Below are positions 47,357 to 56,534 of a stretch of DNA of 64,000 nt, in pieces. Position 1 is the stretch's first letter; each line of letters begins with the position of its first letter. The stretch comes from Enterobacter wuhouensis (GTDB taxonomy: Bacteria > Pseudomonadota > Gammaproteobacteria > Enterobacterales > Enterobacteriaceae). Position numbers and translations under genes: made by a program. Under the pieces are notes generated by a model. That model saw only the letters and a program-made list of their open reading frames with translations, had not been told where the DNA came from and did not search any database. Where the stretch lies: contig NZ_SJOO01000002.1 of assembly GCF_004331265.1 (NCBI RefSeq), positions 1 to 64,000 on the forward strand, in the 5' to 3' direction.

Positions 47357-47733
47357 TTGCTTTCTCCCGGCGGAATGATTTCCAGCGAAATAACCGGCTG
47401 GCTTTCATCGCCTTCCGCATAGACGCGGATCGCATTCGCCCAGCCGTTGTGAGCGGTTTTAACCCGCTGCTTGCGCCAGTCCCAGCTGCGCCCGCCCATG
47501 ATTTCGGTTCCCTGCTGCTCTGCATCCGGGAAATCGGTTTTCGTGAGCTGCGCTTCTGCCAGCTGGTTCTCGGCTACCCAGCTCGCCTGCAGCGTGTCAG
47601 CCAGACCGTGGGTAAACCGCACGTTCAGGGAGACCGAGTTCATCAGCGCCAGCGCGGCGGTGGAGAAGATCACCAGCGCGACCATCACCTCCAGCAGCGT
47701 CATCCCCTTTTGCTTAACCTTGCCTTTAGCCAT
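47353..47733 (-). CDS. gspI: Minor pseudopilin GspI
   Basis: Minor pseudopilin of 126 residues that starts assembly of the I-J-K tip. The cleavage motif is KQKG|MTLLEVMVALVIFS, with Met at the mature N-terminus as usual for GspI and Glu5 present. It overlaps gspH by 8 bp and gspJ by 4 bp. Confidence 0.93.
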   Translation of the reverse strand: MAKGKVKQKGMTLLEVMVALVIFSTAALALMNSVSLNVRFTHGLADTLQASWVAENQLAEAQLTKTDFPDAEQQGTEIMGGRSWDWRKQRVKTAHNGWANAIRVYAEGDESQPVISLEIIPPGESK

Positions 47734-48211
47734 CGTTCTCTACCGATACCGGGGCCGCGCCCTGCGACACCACGCGGAAATGGTGCTGTTTGTCGTAGCT
47801 TTGCAGCGTCAACGTAAAGCGGCTGATTTCACCGTCCGGCAAAAAGAGCACCTGCGGCTCGGACGCCACCGTGGCGGCAAGGCGCTGGGGCGAGAGCGAA
47901 ACGTGCATCTCCTCCGGGAAATCACCTTTAGTGGTAATGCGGCCCGCGGATAACGGCGCCCAGCGGCGCTCGCCGTTTTTATCTTCGAGCGTCACCAGCT
48001 GATAGCTATTCGTTGTGATGACCAGCCCCACGATATTCCCGTCCATTACCGCACGGTCTGAACCATAATCAACGAGGGCTTTCAATTGCTGGCCAAATAT
48101 ATCCGCACCGCTGCGCGAGGGTATTGTTGACACCACCATCATGGCGCAGCTGGAAAATATCACCAGCGCCAGAATAATTTCCAGCAACGTAAAGCCGCGT
48201 TGATGTTTCAT
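47726..48211 (-). CDS. gspH: Minor pseudopilin GspH
   Basis: Minor pseudopilin of 161 residues that connects the I-J-K tip to the GspG fibre. The leader MKHQRG|FTLLEIILALVIFS and Glu5 are intact, and a beta-rich C-terminal domain follows. Its first base overlaps the last base of gspG (TAATG). Confidence 0.93.
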   Translation of the reverse strand: MKHQRGFTLLEIILALVIFSSCAMMVVSTIPSRSGADIFGQQLKALVDYGSDRAVMDGNIVGLVITTNSYQLVTLEDKNGERRWAPLSAGRITTKGDFPEEMHVSLSPQRLAATVASEPQVLFLPDGEISRFTLTLQSYDKQHHFRVVSQGAAPVSVENDG

Positions 48212-48660
48212 TATTTCTCGTTCTTATCCAGAGACCAGTTCGTAATATCGTCGGCGGTATTAGCTTCACCGTCCGGACCGGCAGAGAATACATCTACGGC
48301 ACCGTGTTCACCCGGGCTCACCAGAATGTAATCTCCGCCCCACGGGTCCTGCGGCAGGCGGCGGATATAGCCGTCGGCGCGGTAGCCGTTCGGAATAGGC
48401 GCGATCTCAGGCTTGGTCACCAGCGCCTGCATCCCCTGTTCGGTGGTCGGGTAGCGGTGGTTATCCAGCTTGTACATATCCAGCGAACCTTCGAGCGCGA
48501 CAATATCGCTGGTCGCTTTTTGCGTATCCGCTTTTTCTTTATTGCCCATTAAGTTTGGCACCACCATACTCGCTAAAACGCCGAGAATAACGATCACCAC
48601 CATTAATTCGAGCAGCGTGAAGCCCGCCTGGCGAGCCAGGTGTTTTCTTTTCATAGCCAT
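48211..48660 (-). CDS. gspG: Major pseudopilin GspG
   Basis: Main subunit of the periplasmic pseudopilus piston. The leader ends RQAG|FTLLELMVVIVILGVLA with Glu5. The 149 residues show the GspG family signatures DPWGGDYIL and the C-terminal calcium-site loop SAGPDGEANTADD. The start may be Met1 or Met3 (MAMKRKH). It lies 3 bp after gspF. Confidence 0.96.
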   Translation of the reverse strand: MAMKRKHLARQAGFTLLELMVVIVILGVLASMVVPNLMGNKEKADTQKATSDIVALEGSLDMYKLDNHRYPTTEQGMQALVTKPEIAPIPNGYRADGYIRRLPQDPWGGDYILVSPGEHGAVDVFSAGPDGEANTADDITNWSLDKNEK

Positions 48661-48663
48661 GAT

Positions 48664-49872
48664 TTAACCTACCATATTATTAAGTTGCAGAAGCGGTTGT
48701 AATATTGACAGAACGATGAATAAAACAATCGTCGCCATGGAGACCACCAGCGCCGGTTCAAATACCGACAGCGTTAACGTAATGCGATGTTGTAATGCCG
48801 ATTCCTGGTTTTCCGCCGCGCGGTCCATTAAATTGCCTAATTCCCCGCTCTCTTCGCCGGAGGCGATCATATAGAGCATGGTGGGCGGAAATAATTTCGC
48901 CTGCTCCAGCGCCGCATAAAGCGATGCCCCCTGGCGCACGGTATCCGCCGCCTGCTCCAGCACCTGCCGGGCATACAGATTCTCGATACCGTCCATCGCG
49001 ATATACATTCCCTCCAGCAGCGGCACGCTGCTGGCCTGCAGAATGCTCAGGGTGCGGATGTAGCGGGCGCTGTTGATGGCGCACACCAGCTTTTTAATCG
49101 GCGAACCGTTTACCAGCCAGCGGTTCCAGCGAAAGCGGTTTTTGGCATTTCTGAGCCAGGTTTTGAAACCGACAAACCCACCGCTAAGGATGCCCACAAT
49201 ATAAATGCCGTACGCCTGCAGGAAATCGCTCACCGCAATCAGCGTGCGGGTGGTGATCGGCAACTGCTGCTTCATGTGGGTGAACTGCTCGATCACCTGC
49301 GGCACCACCGCCACCAGCAGAATGCTGATCACCGCGATAGCGACCACGGTCAACGTAATCGGGTAGACCATCGCCTGCGTCAGCTTGCTTTTCATCTTCT
49401 GACGCTGCTCGTTGTACTCCGCCAGCTTCTCCAGCACGTCGCCCAGATGGCCGGTCTTTTCCCCGGCCATCACCAGCGTGCAGTAGAGCTTGTCGAAGGT
49501 GCGCGGAAACTGGCTGAAGGCGTCAAAGAGCGTGTGCCCTTCCACCACCTTCTCGCGAATTTCCACCACCATCGCCGCCAGCTTTTTGTCTTCCGTCTGC
49601 TTCGAGATGGCCTTCAGCGCGCTCTCCAGCGGCAGCGCGGCGTTGACCAGCGTGGAGAGCTGGCGGGTAAACATCGACAGCACCGGCGTGGAGAGCTTTG
49701 CCCCGGTCTTTGCCTTACCGGACGCCGCCGCCTCGCGGGTTTCGGTGATGCTGACGGGCATCAGCTTTTGCTCGCGCAGCATCTGGCGAACCTGCTTTTG
49801 CCCCTCGGCCTGCAGGGTGCTGTGCTGGGTTTTGCCCGCCGCATCCGTCGCCGTCCAGGCGTAGAAGGCCAT
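48664..49872 (-). CDS. gspF: T2SS inner-membrane platform protein GspF
   Basis: Polytopic platform protein, thought to couple GspE motion to pseudopilus growth. It has two repeated cytoplasmic GspF/PilC domains (about residues 70-195 and 275-395) with three membrane helices. The family signatures FARQL-like MFTRQLSTLVNAALPLESAL and MIASGEESGELGNLMDR are present. Its 402 residues are typical. The start overlaps the gspE stop by one base. Confidence 0.95.
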   Translation of the reverse strand: MAFYAWTATDAAGKTQHSTLQAEGQKQVRQMLREQKLMPVSITETREAAASGKAKTGAKLSTPVLSMFTRQLSTLVNAALPLESALKAISKQTEDKKLAAMVVEIREKVVEGHTLFDAFSQFPRTFDKLYCTLVMAGEKTGHLGDVLEKLAEYNEQRQKMKSKLTQAMVYPITLTVVAIAVISILLVAVVPQVIEQFTHMKQQLPITTRTLIAVSDFLQAYGIYIVGILSGGFVGFKTWLRNAKNRFRWNRWLVNGSPIKKLVCAINSARYIRTLSILQASSVPLLEGMYIAMDGIENLYARQVLEQAADTVRQGASLYAALEQAKLFPPTMLYMIASGEESGELGNLMDRAAENQESALQHRITLTLSVFEPALVVSMATIVLFIVLSILQPLLQLNNMVG

Positions 49873-51350
49873 TACGCATCCCCCCCGCGCTCGGCGGTGA
49901 CGCGCATCACCTCTTCCAGAGAGGTTACGCCGCTAATCACCTTTAGCAGCCCGTTTTCGCGCAGGCTGTAGGCCTGCTTAAAGAGCTGCGTTTCGATGGA
50001 CATTTCGTCTTTGTCTTCATGAATGGCGCGGCGCATGGTGCTGTCCACCACCAGAAATTCATGAATACCGGCGCGGCCCTGATAGCCGCTCTGGCGGCAG
50101 TGCTCACAGCCCACCGCGCGATAGATCGCTTTTGGCGGTGCGTCCATAAAGCTGAACAGCGCTTTTTCATTGGCGTCCAGCGGACTGGTGGTACGGCAGT
50201 GGCTACACAGCCGACGCACCAGACGCTGGGCAATGACACCGAGCAACGATGAACCGATTAAAAAGGACTCCAGCCCCATATCCCGCAGGCGGGTTATCGC
50301 CCCTGCGGCGCTGTTGGTGTGCAGCGTAGACATGACCAGGTGACCGGTGAGCGACGCCTGCACCGCAATTTGCGCGGTTTCACCGTCACGGATTTCCCCG
50401 ATCATCACCACGTCCGGGTCCTGACGCAGAATGGCGCGCAGCCCGCGGGCAAAGGTCATGTCCACGCGCGGGTTAACCTGTGTCTGCCCCCCCCCTTCCA
50501 GCTCGTATTCAATCGGGTCTTCAACGGTCAGGATGTTGCGCTCGTGCCCGTTCAGCGCCGAAAGAATGGCGTACAGGGTGGTACTTTTACCGGAGCCCGT
50601 GGGCCCGGTGACCAGGATAATGCCGTGCGGGCGGTCGATCAGCCCTTTTAACTTCTCCAGCTCTTCATCAATCAGGCCCAGCTTGTTGATGTCGGGCTTC
50701 AGGTTGCTTTTGTCGAGCAGGCGCATGACCACGCGCTCGCCGTACTGGGACGGAATGGTCGAGACGCGCACGTCGATCGCCTTGCGGCCAATGCGCAGGG
50801 AGATGCGGCCATCCTGCGGCAGGCGTTTTTCGGCGATGTCGAGTTTTGACATCACCTTGATGCGCGACACCAGCAGCGGCGCGAGCTTACGCGCCGGCTG
50901 CAGCACCGGGCGCAGCACGCCGTCAACGCGAAAGCGGATGCTCAGCGTGCGTTCGAAGGTTTCAATATGGATATCCGACGCGCCGTCTTTCACCGCCTCG
51001 CCGAGAATGGCGTTGATCAGGCGGATCACCGGCGAGTTTTCGTCGTTATCGAGCAGATCCTCGTTGTCCGGGATCTCCTCGGTTAACGCCATCAGATCGA
51101 TATCCGCGTCCATGTCGTCCACCAGCTGCTGCGACACGCCGCTGCTCTGCTGCCAGATTTTGGCCAGCAGCTCGTCAAAGGCTTCCGGTGCCAGGGTGAC
51201 CGGGACAAACGCGCGTCCCAGCACCCGGCGCACCTCCAGCAGTGCAGATGCCGGGGTATCTTCACGGATATAGACGTCATTGTTGTAAAACAGAACGCCG
51301 TTATCTTTTGCGTAGCTGCTGCTGCACAGCGCTTTACTCAGTTCGTCCAC
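49872..51350 (-). CDS. gspE: T2SS secretion ATPase GspE
   Basis: Hexameric cytoplasmic ATPase that powers the secretion piston. Visible features are an N1E domain that binds GspL, Walker [14 protein letters not shown] near residue 258, an Asp box, Walker [13 protein letters not shown] near residue 320, a His box, and the zinc-binding Cys pairs CSHC and CEHC (about 387-425). All catalytic motifs are intact. It has 492 residues. It starts 15 bp after gspD. Confidence 0.96.
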   Translation of the reverse strand: MDELSKALCSSSYAKDNGVLFYNNDVYIREDTPASALLEVRRVLGRAFVPVTLAPEAFDELLAKIWQQSSGVSQQLVDDMDADIDLMALTEEIPDNEDLLDNDENSPVIRLINAILGEAVKDGASDIHIETFERTLSIRFRVDGVLRPVLQPARKLAPLLVSRIKVMSKLDIAEKRLPQDGRISLRIGRKAIDVRVSTIPSQYGERVVMRLLDKSNLKPDINKLGLIDEELEKLKGLIDRPHGIILVTGPTGSGKSTTLYAILSALNGHERNILTVEDPIEYELEGGGQTQVNPRVDMTFARGLRAILRQDPDVVMIGEIRDGETAQIAVQASLTGHLVMSTLHTNSAAGAITRLRDMGLESFLIGSSLLGVIAQRLVRRLCSHCRTTSPLDANEKALFSFMDAPPKAIYRAVGCEHCRQSGYQGRAGIHEFLVVDSTMRRAIHEDKDEMSIETQLFKQAYSLRENGLLKVISGVTSLEEVMRVTAERGGDA

Positions 51351-51365
51351 GTTTGCCCCTCCGCC

Positions 51366-53291
51366 TTACTGTTTAAACGGATTGCGTGACGCGCTGGCGC
51401 TGGTCTTCACCGGTGCGGCGCTGGCGTCGACGGGGAACGCGGGCAGAACGGCGTTATCCGCTGGCTCAATAATGCCGAGCTTTTTCTCTTCCACGCGCTG
51501 CTGCTGGCGGGCGCGGATCTGATCGTATTTCTCTTTCGACGCCGCGCTGTAGTTGTCGTCGTCACGCAGGACGGTGGTATGGATAAACACCATCAGGTTA
51601 CGCTTGGCCGAATCCTGCGAGGTGTAGCGGAACAGCTGGCCAACCAGCGGGATATCGCCGAGCAGAGGCACTTTGGAAACCGACTGCTTGGTCACGTTTT
51701 CCATCAGGCCGCCGAGCACCACCGTCTGCCCGCTGTGCACCATCACTTCGTTATTGATGGTGCGCGTGTTGAAGGTTGGGCCGAGGCTGGCGTCTTCCGT
51801 GGCGCTGTTGTCAACGCTGGAGACTTCCTGCTCAATCTTCAGGTGGATCATGTCGCCGTCGTTAATCTGCGGCACAATTTTCAGCTTGGTACCGACGGTC
51901 TTACGCTCCACGGAGTTAAAGACGTTGTCGCCGCTGGTGGTCTGGGAGCCGGACAGTACCGGCACGTCCTGCCCAACGTTAAACGACGCCTCTTTGTTAT
52001 CCAGCGTCACGACGCTCGGCGTAGAAAGAATGTCGTTTTTGCCGTCGGTGGAGAGCGCGGTCATCAGCGCGCCAAAGTCGCCGTTGAAGAAACCGGTCGC
52101 CAGGCCGGTGAAGCTGGCCCCTTTCATGGTGCCGTTCTTAATCTGGCTGATAGGCAGGCCGGTTGAGCCGAACTGCACGCCGCCGTGCTTGCCGGTCCAC
52201 TGCACGCCGAGATCCAGGCCGTTACCGTCCTGCACTTCAGCAATGATCGCTTCCACCAGCACCTGCGGACGACGGATGTCGAGCTTGTCGATCACCTTCT
52301 CAAGCGAGTTCATCACGTTAGGCTGGGCGGTGATCACCAGCGAGTTGGTCGACTCGTCGGCGGTAATGTTCAGATCCGTCGAGGCGCTCGCGGTTTTCGC
52401 CTTTGCGGTACCCGGCTTGTCCTTCAGCTGTTCGCCTATCCCGGTCAGCACCGGCACCACCTTCGTGGCGCTGGCGTATTTGAGATAGAAGACGCGGGTA
52501 TTGCCCTCGTTGTTCTGCTCGCGATCCAGCTGATGGATCAGGGAGCGGGTACGCATGCGCGCATCCTCCGAGCCGCTGATCACCAGGCTGTTGGTTTCGT
52601 CATCCGCGACCACTTTGGTCGCCAGCTGCGGCGCGTTCTGCCCCTTCTGCTCTTCGTTGTTGAGGTTGTTCAACATGTCCGAGAGATCTTTGGCGGAGGC
52701 AAAGCGCAGCGGCACGATCTCGCGACGCTGGATGCCGTCTTTATCCACGCGCTGCACCAGATCCACCAGGCGGTTCACCACCGAGGCTTTACCGGTCAAC
52801 AGCAGCACGTTGGAGGGCTCGAAGTGCACCACATTGCCGATGCCGGTGGCGTCGTTGAGCTGGCGCAGCAGCGGGGCAAGTTCGCGCACCGGCACGTTTT
52901 CCATGCGCACCACGCGGGTGATGATCTCATCGCCCTTGCCCGGGTTTTTGCTGTCCGCCAGCGGCGCGCCGGCGGTGCGGGCGACGCTTGAGCGCACCAC
53001 TTTGACCATGCCGTTGTCCATCGGGATCACCGACAGGCCGTACAGGTCCAGCACGCTCAGGAAGAACTGGTAGTACTCATCTTCCGTCAGCACGTTGTAG
53101 GTTCGCACCGACACCGAGCCCTGAACGGACGGGTCGACGAGAATGGTTTTGTTAAGGTTGCGGCCTACCGTATCGATAAACTCGCGAATATCGGTATTTT
53201 TAAAGCTCGCGCTAAAGTTGGCTGCAAGCAGCGAACTGGAATATAACGACAATGCGGTCAGCGCCACGCACGCCCAGGGAAATTTCTTCAT
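51366..53291 (-). CDS. gspD: T2SS outer-membrane secretin GspD
   Basis: Secretin that forms the 15-subunit outer-membrane channel. A signal peptide (about residues 1-23, SSSLLAA) is followed by N0 (about 25-100), N1-N3 repeats and the secretin barrel with the VPLLGDIPLVGQLFR signature near residue 550. A C-terminal S-like tail ends NPFKQ and could bind a pilotin, but no gspS pilotin gene is nearby. Its 641 residues are typical. It begins 13 bp after gspC. Confidence 0.96.
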   Translation of the reverse strand: MKKFPWACVALTALSLYSSSLLAANFSASFKNTDIREFIDTVGRNLNKTILVDPSVQGSVSVRTYNVLTEDEYYQFFLSVLDLYGLSVIPMDNGMVKVVRSSVARTAGAPLADSKNPGKGDEIITRVVRMENVPVRELAPLLRQLNDATGIGNVVHFEPSNVLLLTGKASVVNRLVDLVQRVDKDGIQRREIVPLRFASAKDLSDMLNNLNNEEQKGQNAPQLATKVVADDETNSLVISGSEDARMRTRSLIHQLDREQNNEGNTRVFYLKYASATKVVPVLTGIGEQLKDKPGTAKAKTASASTDLNITADESTNSLVITAQPNVMNSLEKVIDKLDIRRPQVLVEAIIAEVQDGNGLDLGVQWTGKHGGVQFGSTGLPISQIKNGTMKGASFTGLATGFFNGDFGALMTALSTDGKNDILSTPSVVTLDNKEASFNVGQDVPVLSGSQTTSGDNVFNSVERKTVGTKLKIVPQINDGDMIHLKIEQEVSSVDNSATEDASLGPTFNTRTINNEVMVHSGQTVVLGGLMENVTKQSVSKVPLLGDIPLVGQLFRYTSQDSAKRNLMVFIHTTVLRDDDNYSAASKEKYDQIRARQQQRVEEKKLGIIEPADNAVLPAFPVDASAAPVKTSASASRNPFKQ

Positions 53292-53304
53292 GTCTGTACA
53301 CTTG

Positions 53305-54078
53305 TTAATTGTTTAGAACATTAACCCGAATATTTTCCAGGTGAGCGTGGCGCCTGACGACGACCTCCGCTTCTTTCATTTTTGACCAGCTGGCAATAAC
53401 GCTTTTTGCATCGCCCTCATTGGTCATATCGACAGAGTTCACTTTTACAGCCACGTCACCTTTTTGCAGCCCTGAATGGCTAAAGAAGGAGGAGGCATTC
53501 CTTGGATTAATGTTGTAGCCTTCCAGCTGGCCTTTTTCGATTAGCGGTTTTAACACCAGATAATCATCCAGATGCAAACTGTCCGCGCCTGCATCTTTCG
53601 TCGATTTGGCTACCGGGCCGCTATCAACGCCGCCCTTAAAATAGTCGGGTTTATTTAACGCCAGCACCTGCGTAGCGCCTTCGTAATTAACCACCACGTT
53701 GTCTTTGTTAATTTCCTGAATAAAGGCGTCGTTAAAACCGGTCAGCGCCTCGCCCTCGCGATAGCTTTTTTGACCGCCCGGCGTTTTGATGACCGCAAAG
53801 GACAACCACGCGTCATCGCTGCTCACGATCCCTTCGATTTCCGCCGCCAGCGGGGCTTTTACCGCCGTCGGAACGTTGTCCTGGCGAACTGCTGCGGTAA
53901 AAAGCGTGAATGTCTTTTCATCACGGCGGTTTTTAAGCGGCTGCTCATCTGAATTAGCCAACTTATTCGTAACTTTTTTATACTCTTTAAACGTCAGATA
54001 CCCTTGCTGGCCGCAAAAAATTAACAGCACAAACATAATGCAAGGCGTTATCCACCGTGACAGAAATGAGAACCTCAT
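53305..54078 (-). CDS. gspC: T2SS inner-membrane coupling protein GspC
   Basis: Bitopic protein that links the platform to GspD and helps select substrates. One N-terminal membrane helix (about residues 9-27) precedes the periplasmic HR domain (about 85-145), which meets GspD N0, and a C-terminal PDZ domain (about 185-255, with INPRNASSFFSHSGLQKGDV). It has 257 residues. It is the first gene of the gspC-O operon and diverges from gspA across 258 AT-rich bp. Confidence 0.93.
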   Translation of the reverse strand: MRFSFLSRWITPCIMFVLLIFCGQQGYLTFKEYKKVTNKLANSDEQPLKNRRDEKTFTLFTAAVRQDNVPTAVKAPLAAEIEGIVSSDDAWLSFAVIKTPGGQKSYREGEALTGFNDAFIQEINKDNVVVNYEGATQVLALNKPDYFKGGVDSGPVAKSTKDAGADSLHLDDYLVLKPLIEKGQLEGYNINPRNASSFFSHSGLQKGDVAVKVNSVDMTNEGDAKSVIASWSKMKEAEVVVRRHAHLENIRVNVLNN

Positions 54079-54336
54079 TTTTCATCTGGCCTTTAGCAAA
54101 GCGAAAATAAGCAGCGTCGTACTGCGCCAATAGGTGTGAAAATAGTAATTATCTGGCGCAAATACGACCACTGACTTTGCCACTAACTTTAATAAAGAAA
54201 AATATTGACCGTATAAAATCCAGATGTTAGACCCTGAGAGCAGGATATTTTTACCCTGTACGTAAATTGACCCTTAAGTAGCGTTGCCTTACTTTCTCGT
54301 CCTGTTGCTATTCCTAATCAGAGACGGTAAGTCGTT

Positions 54337-55902
54337 ATGTATCAGAGCCACTTCAATTTTAAAAACCCGCCCTTTCGGAAGATAACCCGCCTGTCCGGGG
54401 ATTTTCTGGTGCCTTATCATCAGGACGTGTTCAACCTGCTGAAAGAGAAAACGCAGCAGGCGGGAATTATGGGGCTCTTTAGCGACGACGCCCAGCTGCT
54501 GGCCCAGCTCAGCGAGGGGCTGAAGTCCGGCACCGGTTCCGTGCTCGCCATCAATGCGTTTCCAAAACTGAGCGCCAGTAGCCTGCTGTACAAGCTCAGC
54601 CCGGGAACGAAAGAGAGCAAGAACCGTATGCAGGCGGTTGATGCCGTGCTGCGTCAGTGGCAGGAAGGGAAAGCAAAAGCCAAAGTGTTGGCGATCGCCC
54701 ATACCGAAGCGATGAAAGACAGCTGCCGGGAAGTGCTGGCGATGCTGCTCACCCGCGCTCAGGAGCTGGACTTCCGCCTGTCCGTCGTGCTGATGGGCGC
54801 GGCGGCTCAGGATGCGGTGCTGATGCAGCAGCCTGAACTGCGCGAATACATTCATACGCATCACGTTATACGCCCCCTGACCTGTCGCGAAACGCTCGAC
54901 TACGTGCAGGCGCAGTGCGAAGAGCATGGGTGCGAGACGTCGCCCTTAACGCCGGCCCGCGTGCGTAAAATGCATGCCCTGACAAAAGGGAATATCGGCA
55001 GGCTGAACGAACTGGCGCACCTGTCACTGTTGGCGGCATGGACAGAGCGCGCCGCTCAGGTTAGCCCTCGTCATTTGCGCCTGGCGGCAGGTGAGATCCT
55101 GCCGGCGAAAAAACACGGTAAGCGCCTGGCAGCCGTGGGATTGTTCGCATCGGTGCTGTTCGCCGCCTGCGGCTGGTATTTGACCGCCTCTGTTAATGCA
55201 CGCCTTCCGGTTCAACTCCCGGTTCCCGTCAGCTGGAAGCAGCAGACGCCAAAAGTTCAGGCACCTGCTGTGCCGGTTATCGATAATGAGATGGTGAATC
55301 AGCCGGACGCCATGCACCAGCTGTATCTGATGTGGGGCTATGACGCGTCGGCGGAAGATGCCCTGTGCCAGAACGCCGCTAAGGTCAACCTGATGTGTAA
55401 ACAGGGCAACGCCGCACCGGATGCCCTGGCGCATGAGGGCTATCCGTGGGTCAGCGAGCTGAGAACCGGCAATCACCTTAACTACGCCGTGGTCGCCCGC
55501 GTGGGGGATACGTCTCTCGATCTGCTGATGAACAACCGCACCTGGCAGGTGAGCCGCAGCTGGTTCAACCAGCATGCCACCGGAAACTACACGCAATTGC
55601 ACCGGCTGACGCCGGAAGGCAAAGACGCCATTAGCGCCGCCAGCGACGCAAAAGATCTGGGCTGGCTCGACCAGCAGTTGAGCCAGGCGCTGGCCCAGCC
55701 TGAAACGCATTCACAAACCTGGACCGCAGAGATGATGAAACGCACGCGTGAATTCCAGCAAAAAATGAATCTGCACGTGGACGGCATTCCGGGCGAGGAT
55801 ACGCTGATGCAGCTGATGCGTGAAACCAACACCACGCCGAGCGTATTGATCCAGGCCTCCCGTTCGACTCCGGACGTGAAAAAGCAGGAGAAGCATTCCT
55901 AA
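54337..55902 (+). CDS. gspA: GspA-type peptidoglycan-remodelling protein without recognisable Walker motifs
   Basis: GspA/ExeA proteins form an inner-membrane complex with GspB that helps seat GspD through peptidoglycan. This 521-residue protein keeps the family start (MYQSHFNFKNPPF), a membrane segment (about residues 265-285), a periplasmic C39-peptidase-like part with HLNYAVVARVG near 395, and a C-terminal peptidoglycan-binding repeat (TREFQQKMNLHVDGIPGEDT, about 471-490). In the ATPase region the P-loop place reads MGLFSDDAQLLAQL and Walker B reads KVLAIAHTEAM, so the GKT and DE residues are absent. No GxxxxGK[ST] occurs anywhere. The stop overlaps the gspB start (TAATG). Confidence 0.85.
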   Translation: MYQSHFNFKNPPFRKITRLSGDFLVPYHQDVFNLLKEKTQQAGIMGLFSDDAQLLAQLSEGLKSGTGSVLAINAFPKLSASSLLYKLSPGTKESKNRMQAVDAVLRQWQEGKAKAKVLAIAHTEAMKDSCREVLAMLLTRAQELDFRLSVVLMGAAAQDAVLMQQPELREYIHTHHVIRPLTCRETLDYVQAQCEEHGCETSPLTPARVRKMHALTKGNIGRLNELAHLSLLAAWTERAAQVSPRHLRLAAGEILPAKKHGKRLAAVGLFASVLFAACGWYLTASVNARLPVQLPVPVSWKQQTPKVQAPAVPVIDNEMVNQPDAMHQLYLMWGYDASAEDALCQNAAKVNLMCKQGNAAPDALAHEGYPWVSELRTGNHLNYAVVARVGDTSLDLLMNNRTWQVSRSWFNQHATGNYTQLHRLTPEGKDAISAASDAKDLGWLDQQLSQALAQPETHSQTWTAEMMKRTREFQQKMNLHVDGIPGEDTLMQLMRETNTTPSVLIQASRSTPDVKKQEKHS

Positions 55903-56534
55903 TGTCTACCATCTGTCTTGCGGCCCAGCGCAGCTACACTTCCGGGGAGGCGGTCTGGTTTTCGTACCGCGTCCCGCGTCTGAAAAACGTTCTCGGCAAA
56001 AGCCTTTTATGGATGCTGGGACTCTGCGCCATGCTGATAGCGGGAGTGTATGCGCATATTTACTGGAACCTGCGCCACCCTGCCCCCGTGCCGGTAAAAG
56101 TGAGCGTGGCCAAACCGGACACGCAGCTGTCGGATATGCATTATGTGTACGTGAGTAAACCGTTCCCGCATCCGCACCCGAAACCCGCTCCGGTGCAGAT
56201 CCCCGCTGACGTGCCGGCCATGCAGGATCTGCCGATTAACAGCGACGATGCCGACTGGCAGCAGGCCCCCGATAGCGCAGTTCCGCACGATACGTCGCGG
56301 GATACCTTGCCCGGCACCGAGGCGCATGAAGATGCCCGCGACGGGGCAGGCAATGACGATTCATCGCTAACCGCGTTATTTAAGCAGGCGTTAAAGGAAC
56401 AAGAGCAGGATTATTCTCAAGGCAAAATTCCCGCGCCGCCCGTAGACGAAACGCAGGATAATTCGCAAAGCAGTGTTCTACATAAAGATAATGTGCGGTC
56501 TCCGCTATCGATAAAAGGAGACCGGCTGGAGTAA
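55902..56534 (+). CDS. gspB: GspB-like partner of GspA, lacking the usual C-terminal domain
   Basis: 210-residue bitopic protein with a basic cytoplasmic start (about 33 residues), one membrane helix (LLWMLGLCAMLIAGVYAHIYW, minus its first residues, about 36-56) and a long disordered periplasmic tail rich in Pro, Asp and Gln (KPFPHPHPKPAPVQIP). I cannot see the folded C-terminal GspB domain of ExeB-type proteins. The assignment rests mainly on its position, one base overlapping gspA, and on topology. It ends one base before the convergent regulator gene. Confidence 0.7.
   Translation: MSTICLAAQRSYTSGEAVWFSYRVPRLKNVLGKSLLWMLGLCAMLIAGVYAHIYWNLRHPAPVPVKVSVAKPDTQLSDMHYVYVSKPFPHPHPKPAPVQIPADVPAMQDLPINSDDADWQQAPDSAVPHDTSRDTLPGTEAHEDARDGAGNDDSSLTALFKQALKEQEQDYSQGKIPAPPVDETQDNSQSSVLHKDNVRSPLSIKGDRLE

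Noticed and set aside
54241..54336. Promoter TTGACC near 54267 for gspA
   Set aside because: The matching -10 is poor (TACTTT), so the call was too weak to list.
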